Made by a program: the position numbers and the translations under genes. A stretch of DNA of 11,255 nucleotides from Actinomycetes bacterium (GTDB taxonomy: Bacteria; Actinomycetota; Acidimicrobiia; Acidimicrobiales; SZUA-35). Of the stretch, positions 5,913-11,255 are shown piece after piece (the first letter of the stretch is position 1; each line of letters starts with the position of its first letter). Under the pieces are notes generated by a model. That model did no database searches. It saw only the letters and a program-made list of their open reading frames with translations, and was not told the DNA's origin. The stretch is taken from the NCBI GenBank assembly GCA_024227975.1, contig JAAETV010000240.1:1-11255 (forward strand). Reading direction: 5' to 3'.

Positions 5913-6922
5913 ACGCCACCCGTCCTCCGACCATGGATGATGTTGCCACGGCGGCCGGGGTCTCACGGGCTCTGGTTTCCCTGGTCATGCGAGGCTCACC
6001 CAAGGTGAGTCCCGAGCGGCGGGCAGCAGTTCTGGCAGCAGCAGACGAGCTCGGATACCGACCAAACGTGCTGGCCCGCAACCTGGCCAGCGGTCGAACC
6101 AGAACCGTCGGCGTCATCATCGACGATCTCCACAATCCATACTTTGCCGATGTGGTCGAGGGGGCCGAAGATAGGGCGGCCGCCAACGACTACCGCCTTC
6201 TCATCAATGCCGGTTGGCGTCGAGTCGATGCTGAACAGCAGGCGATAGAGACCATGCTGGAGTTCAGAACCGACGGCATGATCCTGGCCGGTCCCCGGCT
6301 CGAGGATCATCTGATCGAGGCGGCGGCGCGTTCGGTGCCCGTGGTCGCCGTCGGCCGGGCTGTCGACTCGTCGATCGTCGACACCGTCAACAATGACGAG
6401 ATCGCCGGGTCCCGCCTCGTTATCGAGCACCTGGTCGATCTAGGTCATCGGAGAATCGTGCACCTCGACGGTGGACACGGAGCCGGCGCCGACACCCGTC
6501 GCCTCGGCTATGAGCAAGCCATGTCCGAAGCCGGACTGGCCGATCAGATCCGAGTTGTTGGTGGCGACTTCACCGAGATCAGCGGGGTGGCGGCGGCCCG
6601 AGAGGTCCTGTCGTGGGCCGAAGGGGAGAGACCAACGGCCGTCTTCGCCGCCAATGACCTGATGGCGGCGGGGGCCCTTGACACCCTGGAAGAAACAGGA
6701 CTGGTCGTGCCCGACGATGTATCGATTGTCGGCTACGACAACACGGCCTTGGCCGCCATGCAGCACATGTCACTGTCAACGGTGCACCAGCCCCGCCACG
6801 AGATGGGCCGCCTGGCCATGGAGGCGCTGATCGACCGGTTCGAGGGCCGGCGAACCGAGGCATGCCACATAGTGCTCGCCCCCGAGCTGGTTGCCCGCAG
6901 AACTTCAGGGCCGATCAGATGA
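5909..6922 (+). CDS. LacI-family transcriptional regulator of the cyclitol locus
   Basis: DNA-binding repressor of 337 residues. The N-terminal helix-turn-helix spans about residues 9-29 (MDDVATAAGVSRALVSLVMRG). The hinge-helix region follows (about 51-64, RPNVLARNLASGRT), then a periplasmic-binding-like effector domain from TVGVIIDDLHNPYFADVVEG, with VPDDVSIVGYDNTALA near the C terminus. The frame is open from 5816, but the extra 31 residues are unlike the family, whereas the ATG at 5909 lies just before the helix-turn-helix and overlaps the leader ORF stop. It is transcribed away from the IolE-like operon, with a LacI-type operator between them, so it probably represses that operon and itself. 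The effector is likely a cyclitol or pathway intermediate; this is inferred from context. Its TGA overlaps the dehydrogenase ATG by 4 nt. Confidence 0.92.
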   Translation: MNATRPPTMDDVATAAGVSRALVSLVMRGSPKVSPERRAAVLAAADELGYRPNVLARNLASGRTRTVGVIIDDLHNPYFADVVEGAEDRAAANDYRLLINAGWRRVDAEQQAIETMLEFRTDGMILAGPRLEDHLIEAAARSVPVVAVGRAVDSSIVDTVNNDEIAGSRLVIEHLVDLGHRRIVHLDGGHGAGADTRRLGYEQAMSEAGLADQIRVVGGDFTEISGVAAAREVLSWAEGERPTAVFAANDLMAAGALDTLEETGLVVPDDVSIVGYDNTALAAMQHMSLSTVHQPRHEMGRLAMEALIDRFEGRRTEACHIVLAPELVARRTSGPIR

Positions 6923-8010
6923 CCGTGGCACTCGGGGTCATCGGTACCTCATGGTGGGCCGATGCCATGTATCTTCCCGCTCTGGCCAACAGCCAGGCGA
7001 CGGTGATGGCCGTGGCCGGCCGTAACCAGGCCCGCACCGACGATTTCGCCTCCCGCTGGGGAGTAGCCAACGCCTGTGCCAGCAGCGAGGAATTGCTGTC
7101 GATCGAGGATCTCGAAGCCGTCGTCATCGCATCCCCGAACGACACCCACTATCAGCTGGCCCTAGAAGCACTGGAGCGGGGGCTGCATGTCCTGTGCGAG
7201 AAGCCCTTGGCCCTCGATCTCAACCAGGCCCGCACCCTGGTGGCCACGGCCGAAAGAGCCGGCGCCGTCACCATGGTCCCCTTCACCTACCGCTTCATGC
7301 CAACCAACCAGTGGGTGAAGCGGCTGATCGACGACGGCTTCATAGGCCAGCCTTATCATCTGGACTTGCGCTACTTCACCGGGTTCGCCCGAGCCGGCGA
7401 GTACAACTGGCGCTTCGACCAGGACCGCTCAGGAAGCGGTGTGCTCGGTGATCTAGGGAGCCATTGGCTTCACCTCGCCCGCTGGTTGTTCGGCGACATC
7501 GTCTCGATCTCGGCCCAAGCTCACACCTTCGTCAAACGCCAGCCGCGACCTGATGGGACGCCATACACCCCGACCGAGGACTGGGCCACGATGACGGTCC
7601 GGTTCGCATCCGGCGCCGTCGGCAACCTCCAGGTCAGCGCGGTCGCTCATGCCGGTGACGGGTTCGGCCAGACCCACCACCTCGACGCCCACGGCTCGGG
7701 CGGCACTCTTCATGCCATCAATGACTGGAGTCGCACCCAGTGCGTGTCGGGCCTCCGTAGCGATGAGCCCGGCCCGGCCTATGAGCTGCCGGTACCCGAC
7801 GACGTCTGGGGGATGGCCCGGCGAGAGTCGGTGCACGACACCTACCGTGACGTGTTCCGCCACAACGGAGCCATGGTCGGCGACTTCGTCGACGCCGTGG
7901 CCGAAGGCCGGCCCTGCGAGCCCGACTTCGCCGAAGGACTCCGGGTGCAGGAACTGCTCGACGCCGCTCTACGCAGCATTGCCCAGGACGGCCGGATGGT
8001 CACCGTGTGA
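6919..8010 (+). CDS. Gfo/Idh/MocA-family oxidoreductase, candidate inositol 2-dehydrogenase
   Basis: NAD(P)-dependent sugar or cyclitol dehydrogenase of 363 residues. The N-terminal Rossmann segment reads GVIGTSWWADAMYLPAL (6-22), and ASPNDTHYQLALEALERGLHVLCEKPLAL (71-99) is the classic Gfo/Idh/MocA core. The putative catalytic residues fit the family K-D-H pattern: K95 in EKP, D178 and H182 in GDLGSHWLHLARWL. An in-frame ATG at 6862 exists inside the regulator gene, but the ATG at 6919 starts directly at the Rossmann fold and overlaps the regulator TGA as ATGA, so translation is probably coupled. With IolE- and IolC-like genes across the divergent promoter, the first-step oxidation of inositol to inosose is a sensible role. 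The motifs alone cannot separate this from other sugar dehydrogenases, so no symbol is given. Confidence 0.88.
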   Translation: MTVALGVIGTSWWADAMYLPALANSQATVMAVAGRNQARTDDFASRWGVANACASSEELLSIEDLEAVVIASPNDTHYQLALEALERGLHVLCEKPLALDLNQARTLVATAERAGAVTMVPFTYRFMPTNQWVKRLIDDGFIGQPYHLDLRYFTGFARAGEYNWRFDQDRSGSGVLGDLGSHWLHLARWLFGDIVSISAQAHTFVKRQPRPDGTPYTPTEDWATMTVRFASGAVGNLQVSAVAHAGDGFGQTHHLDAHGSGGTLHAINDWSRTQCVSGLRSDEPGPAYELPVPDDVWGMARRESVHDTYRDVFRHNGAMVGDFVDAVAEGRPCEPDFAEGLRVQELLDAALRSIAQDGRMVTV

Positions 8011-8726
8011 GAGGACACGAGGCCGGCGGGGCGGAATCAAAACGGCCAACGGTGCTGGCGATTTCATTGTTGGCCGTTGCTGGTGCCCTGGGGGCGGGCT
8101 TGGTGTTGGCAGGGCTGTCGGCGACCCGGTCAGACCCCTCGGGAATCGATGCTGTTCGGGCTAGGGCCGTCGGGATCAGGGCCGGGGGTTGCTCACTGGT
8201 CGATGGTCTGGGCAGCGGGTTCATCGTCGACGAGGGAAAGGTCCTGACCAGTGCCCATGTGGTGGCGGGGGCGACCGACGTTCGGGTCGTGGTCGACGGG
8301 GTCGAACTGGCGGCTAGCGTCGACGCCTTCGACCCCGACGCTGATCTGGCCCTACTGCGAGCCGAGGTCGACGGTGACCCCGTCGTGGTTCAGGCGGCCC
8401 CCGTCGAAAGCGATGTGTCGATCCTGGCCTGGACTCCCGATGGTGGGGTGGAGGCCATCCCATCAACGGTTGCCCGTCGGCTGTTGGTCACCATCGAGGA
8501 CATCTACCTCCAGGGTCGCACCGAACGCGAGGCCATCGAGGTTGCGACTGGGGTGGCTCGAGGGGTGAGTGGGGCCGGAGTCGTCGACGCGGACGGTCAT
8601 CTCGTCGGCATCATCTACGCCTCTTCTCGTGAGCGACAGGCATCATTCGCCATCGACGCTCCCCTTCTGGGTGAGCTGATCGAGACTGCCGACGGGGACC
8701 CCACCCCAAACGGCCGCTGCCCCTAG
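8007..8726 (+). CDS. Membrane-anchored trypsin-like serine protease
   Basis: Predicted chymotrypsin-fold (S1/DegP-like) protease of 239 residues. A hydrophobic segment at about 15-38 follows a short charged N terminus, so it is probably a membrane anchor or uncleaved signal with the protease domain outside. The catalytic triad is recognisable: H84 in VLTSAHVV, D113 in DADLALLR and S188 in GVSGAG. The serine motif departs from the usual GNSGGP. C62 and C238 could form a disulfide, as in MarP-like periplasmic proteases. No PDZ domain follows, so it is a bare protease domain. The GTG start at 8007 overlaps the dehydrogenase TGA as GTGA, and no strong Shine-Dalgarno is visible, which suggests coupled translation. 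Why a protease follows sugar genes is unclear; it may be only a co-transcribed neighbour. Family call is fairly sure, target unknown. Confidence 0.8.
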   Translation: MRGHEAGGAESKRPTVLAISLLAVAGALGAGLVLAGLSATRSDPSGIDAVRARAVGIRAGGCSLVDGLGSGFIVDEGKVLTSAHVVAGATDVRVVVDGVELAASVDAFDPDADLALLRAEVDGDPVVVQAAPVESDVSILAWTPDGGVEAIPSTVARRLLVTIEDIYLQGRTEREAIEVATGVARGVSGAGVVDADGHLVGIIYASSRERQASFAIDAPLLGELIETADGDPTPNGRCP

Positions 8727-8830
8727 ATCAGGTCGCGGAGCCGGGGCGGCGATGACCCGAGCCAGCCCGGCATCTGAGCGACCTGACTCCTTGGCTCGGA
8801 GGAGAGCAGGGTAGAGGGCCTCTCGATCAT
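8723..8830 (-). other. Possible 35-codon ORF at the end of the ROK kinase strand
   Basis: An ATG at 8830-8828 overlaps the preceding small ORF's TGA (8829-8827) as ATGA, and the frame runs to a TAG at 8725-8723. The product would be a 35-residue, proline/serine/arginine-rich peptide with no recognisable domain. It overlaps a large inverted repeat (8728-8787), which makes real coding unlikely. Its stop shares the palindrome CTAG with the stop of the converging protease gene. Listed because of the overlap pattern only. Confidence 0.12.
8728..8787. terminator. Nested stem-loop between converging genes, possible bidirectional terminator
   Basis: A 9-bp inverted repeat, TCAGGTCGC (8728-8736) and GCGACCTGA (8779-8787), encloses a second 6-bp one, GCCGGG (8740-8745) and CCCGGC (8767-8772). 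It starts one base after the protease stop and lies between converging transcription units, where a terminator is expected. No T-run follows on either strand, so termination would not be of the simple intrinsic type. Confidence 0.45.
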
Positions 8831-8982
8831 GGCCCCCGTCGATCGATCGCCTCCATGGCTCCCTGGACGACGCCACTGGCATTGGGATACTGGCTCAGGT
8901 CGGTGTCGGGCTCGACCAGGCGTCGAAACGATTCAAGGTCACAGCTCTCAGCGCGAAAGGGGGGCGTCGTAGGGCTCGTCAT
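8827..8982 (-). pseudogene. 51-codon ORF overlapping the ROK kinase stop; possible gene remnant
   Basis: The ATG (8982-8980) overlaps the kinase TGA (8981-8979) as ATGA, so a downstream gene once translated by coupling is likely. The product begins MTSPTTPPFRAESCDLESFR and continues with VEPDTDLSQYPNASGVV before stopping at 51 residues. The stretch CDLESFRRLVEPDTDLSQYP reminds me of the N terminus of phytanoyl-CoA dioxygenase-like proteins, but this is from memory and weak. After the stop another minus-strand frame stays open across 8643-8882, so a frameshift followed by a truncation is possible. The remaining sequence to the protease gene is too short for a full enzyme. It may equally be a genuine small protein. 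Confidence 0.35.
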
Positions 8983-10007
8983 GTCAGGCCTGTCTCCTTG
9001 GCCGCCAGCAGGGCGGCGCCGAGCGCTCCGGCCGCTTCCCCCGCGGCCGCCGGTTCGACCCGGATGGCTGGCCGGTGCTCGGAGGCCAGGAGGACCTCGT
9101 CCAGGTAGCGGCGGACCCGGGGACCGAACAGGTCCCAGTCGCGCACCAGTCCCCCACCAACCACGATCATCTCTGGGTCGCTCATGACGGCGCAGTTGGC
9201 CATTCCGACCGAGACCCACCAGGCGAACTCATCGAGCACTGCGGCTGCGTCGGCATCGCCGAGACGGGCAGCCCGGGTGATGTGCTCGCCCCGAATCGCA
9301 CCAGGTGACCCGCCGGCCTCGACACAGACTGCGGCCAACTTGCCGTCCCTGGCCGCACGCCTTCCCAGATAGGCGAGACCAGCGCCCGATGCGTATCGCT
9401 CCCAGCATCCGACCAACCCGCAGACACACTTGGGGCCGCTGGCATCGACCATCATGTGCCCAGGCTCACCGGCCATCCCAGCCGCCCCCCGGACCACCTT
9501 GCCGTCGACGACGAGGGCGCCCCCGATCCCAGTGCCGAGGGTGATGAGTACGGCGTGGCTGACCCCAACCGCGACCCCGACGTGGAGCTCAGCCCTGGCT
9601 GCGCAGTTGGCGTCGTTGTCGACCATCACCGGCATCTTGACCAGTGGTTCCAGCAGGTCGCGGATGGCGAACTCGTCGGCGTCGACCAGGTTGGGGGCTC
9701 GCCGCAGCCGTCCCATCGAGTCGACGAGGCCGGCGATGCCGACACCAAGTCCTCGGACCTCACGCTCGGGTCCGACCCGGTCTTCGAGCTCCAGAGTCAG
9801 CTCGGCCAGCAGTTCGGTGACCGCCGGCGCCCCCTCCCGGGTCGGGCGTCGTTCGGTGAGCAGGACCTCGCCGGTTTCGTCGATCACGATACCGAGCGTC
9901 TTGGTCCCCCCTATGTCGATCCCAATGACGCACGACCCATGGCGGGAGGCAGTTGGTTCACCGGCCCGACGTCCGCTCTGTTCACGAGTAGTCACTGGGC
10001 CCACCAT
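8979..10007 (-). CDS. ROK-family sugar kinase (glucokinase-like)
   Basis: Cytoplasmic ATP-dependent sugar kinase of the ROK family, about 342 residues from the ATG at 10007. It carries the phosphate-binding GIDIGGTKT (about 29-37), the catalytic DNDANCAARAE (about 130-140, with the family D-x-N pattern) and LGTGIGGALVVDGKVVRG. It also has EPGHMMVDASGPKCVCGLVG (about 181-200) and following CWERY, the ROK zinc-site pattern with a histidine and three cysteines. It has no N-terminal winged helix, so it is a kinase and not a ROK repressor. The frame is also open to a TTG at 10031; neither start has a convincing Shine-Dalgarno. Sugar specificity (glucose, N-acetylglucosamine, mannose and others) cannot be read from the sequence. 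It is divergent from the aminotransferase and converges on the protease. No visible link ties it to the inositol-type genes. Confidence 0.9.
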   Translation of the reverse strand: MVGPVTTREQSGRRAGEPTASRHGSCVIGIDIGGTKTLGIVIDETGEVLLTERRPTREGAPAVTELLAELTLELEDRVGPEREVRGLGVGIAGLVDSMGRLRRAPNLVDADEFAIRDLLEPLVKMPVMVDNDANCAARAELHVGVAVGVSHAVLITLGTGIGGALVVDGKVVRGAAGMAGEPGHMMVDASGPKCVCGLVGCWERYASGAGLAYLGRRAARDGKLAAVCVEAGGSPGAIRGEHITRAARLGDADAAAVLDEFAWWVSVGMANCAVMSDPEMIVVGGGLVRDWDLFGPRVRRYLDEVLLASEHRPAIRVEPAAAGEAAGALGAALLAAKETGLT

Positions 10008-10080
10008 CGCCGACACCAGGCGCACGCGCAACGCCGAAGGAAACTTGGGGACGCCTCTGGGTCGAAGGCCGAGCGGACCC

Positions 10081-10096
10081 TAGGCTCAGGCGGGTG
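10081..10096 (+). promoter_or_regulatory. Possible -10 with leaderless start for the aminotransferase
   Basis: TAGGCT (10081-10086) fits the TANNNT form of an actinobacterial -10 and ends 7 nt before the GTG at 10094, so the transcript may start at or next to the start codon. There is no good -35, and the AGG at 10088-10090 is too close to serve as a normal Shine-Dalgarno. Weak evidence. Confidence 0.3.
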
Positions 10097-11255
10097 CGAT
10101 ACTCGTCATTGACCAACCGGATACACACCGATTCCGCCGCCGGGTGGGCTGTCCACTTCGAGGCCTGGGAGGCCCGCGACCGGGGTGAGGAAGTCATCGT
10201 CCTCAGTATCGGTGATCCTGATTTCGCTACTCCTGAGCCGATCGTCGATCGGGCCGTCGAGGCCCTTCGGGACGGCGACACCCACTACATCGAGATCTCG
10301 GGACGGACCAAGCTGCGAGCGGCGGTCGCCGCCGACTGTTCGGCCCGGATGGGCATCGATATCGGGGTCGACAATGTCGTGATCTGCGCCGGTACCCAGA
10401 ACGCGTTGCTTGCTGCCAGCTTGTGCCTGCTGGATCAGGGTGATGAGGTGATCGGGCTCGACCCGATGTATCTCACCTATGAGGCGACCCTTCGTATGGG
10501 GGGTGCCAGTCTGGTCCGAGTGGCCCAGCCAGTGGAAAGGGGGTTCCGACCCGATCCCGATGCCATCGAAGCAGCCGTGACCGAGCGAACGAAGGCGATC
10601 ATGTTGACGACGCCGAACAACCCAACCGGTGTCATGCTCAGCGGCAACGAGTTGGGTGCCATCGCCGACATCGCTCTCCGCCATGATCTCTGGGTCATAG
10701 CCGATGAGGTCTACAGCGACCTCCTCTTCGACGGTGATCATGTCTCGATGGCGTCGCTACCGGCCATGTTCGAGCGGACGGTGACGGTGTCGAGCCTGTC
10801 GAAGTCCCACGCCATGACGGGCTGGCGGGCTGGGTGGGCCATCGGTCCCCAGGAGCTGATTCGCCACATCATCTCCCTCCAGGTCAATGTTCAGTACGGA
10901 CTGCCGGGGTTCATCCAGGAGGCGGCCCTGGTGGCTATGACTGAGCACCGTCAGGCCTCGCAGCCGATGAGGGAGATCTACCGCCGTCGTCGCGATCTGG
11001 CGGCCTCTATCCTGGCCCAGGCGCCTGAGATCGACGTCTTGGTCCCCCAGGCCGGCATGTACCTACTGGTCGACGTTCGGCGGGTGGCCGAGTCAAGCGC
11101 CACCTTCGTCCGGGCCCTATTCGACAAGCATCGGGTGTCAGTGGTCGACGCAGCCGCCTTCGGCGCACCAACCGACGGTTGGGTTCGCATCAGCTTCACG
11201 ACCGACGATGATGCCCTAGCCGAGGGGTGCCGACGCATCGTCGACTTCGTCAGCC
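10094..11255 (+). CDS. PLP-dependent aminotransferase class I/II, 3' end outside window
   Basis: Fold type I aminotransferase related to aspartate aminotransferase; 387 codons are visible and the end is missing, probably by only a few residues. Family landmarks are present: SIGDPDFATPEP (38-49), GTQNALLAAS (100-109), TPNNPTG (173-179, with N176), ADEVYSDLLF (203-212, with D204 to hold the pyridine ring and Y207), the Schiff-base lysine K237 in SLSKSHAMTGWRAGW with R245, and the carboxylate-binding R365 in WVRISF. It would transfer an amino group between an amino acid and a 2-oxo acid; the substrate cannot be told. The GTG at 10094 is chosen as the earliest reasonable start, since the first helix residues begin right after it; a TTG at 10109 is the alternative. 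It is divergently transcribed from the ROK kinase with an 86-nt gap. Confidence 0.9.
   Translation, partial: MRYSSLTNRIHTDSAAGWAVHFEAWEARDRGEEVIVLSIGDPDFATPEPIVDRAVEALRDGDTHYIEISGRTKLRAAVAADCSARMGIDIGVDNVVICAGTQNALLAASLCLLDQGDEVIGLDPMYLTYEATLRMGGASLVRVAQPVERGFRPDPDAIEAAVTERTKAIMLTTPNNPTGVMLSGNELGAIADIALRHDLWVIADEVYSDLLFDGDHVSMASLPAMFERTVTVSSLSKSHAMTGWRAGWAIGPQELIRHIISLQVNVQYGLPGFIQEAALVAMTEHRQASQPMREIYRRRRDLAASILAQAPEIDVLVPQAGMYLLVDVRRVAESSATFVRALFDKHRVSVVDAAAFGAPTDGWVRISFTTDDDALAEGCRRIVDFVS

Noticed and set aside
9430..10112. Two plus-strand frames of about 218 codons opposite the ROK kinase
   Set aside because: Both are rich in Ser, Arg and Pro or otherwise low in sense, and the minus strand carries clear ROK motifs.
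10106..10741. 211-codon minus-strand frame inside the aminotransferase
   Set aside because: The plus strand has the full aminotransferase motif set; the minus frame is a shadow.

Overview
The window is high-GC DNA (roughly 60-65% by eye) with GTG/TTG starts, many 4-nt ATGA/GTGA gene overlaps and a -35/-10 pair typical of a vegetative sigma factor. Together with the protein families this suggests a free-living actinobacterium, possibly Acidimicrobiia. The phylum is a fair inference; the class is a guess. I saw no tRNA, rRNA, CRISPR array, transposase or phage gene.

Left part (1-5777, minus strand): a cyclitol uptake and catabolism operon, read from right to left. The order is an IolE-like inosose dehydratase (4860-5777), a sugar-binding lipoprotein (3751-4770), an unusually large ABC permease (1717-3642), a single-domain sugar ABC ATPase (693-1478) and an IolC-like 5-dehydro-2-deoxygluconokinase that runs off the window (1-683). 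IolE and IolC catalyse separate steps of myo-inositol breakdown, so the transporter probably carries inositol or a related cyclitol. A 13-bp GC hairpin lies between the binding-protein and permease genes. A tandem array of 66-bp palindromic repeats separates the permease and ATPase genes and looks like a later insertion.

Centre (5777-8726): a divergent control region holds a TTGACA -35, a -10 and a LacI-type operator that would cover the transcription start of the catabolic operon. To the right, on the plus strand, lie a possible 19-codon leader ORF, a LacI-family regulator, a Gfo/Idh/MocA dehydrogenase (a candidate inositol 2-dehydrogenase) and a membrane-anchored trypsin-like serine protease. 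Each start overlaps the previous stop by 4 nt. The regulator probably represses both arms until inducer accumulates.

Right part (8723-11255): a ROK-family sugar kinase on the minus strand, followed by one or two tiny ORFs in ATGA overlap that may be remnants, and a divergent class I/II aminotransferase that runs off the right end.

The strongest items for follow-up are the repeat array, which exactly fills a duplicated TCAT (stop/start) junction between the permease and ATPase genes; the permease, nearly twice the usual length; the leader ORF coupled to the regulator; and the protease coupled to the dehydrogenase. The gene set itself is a recognisable inositol-type locus, not a wholly new system.
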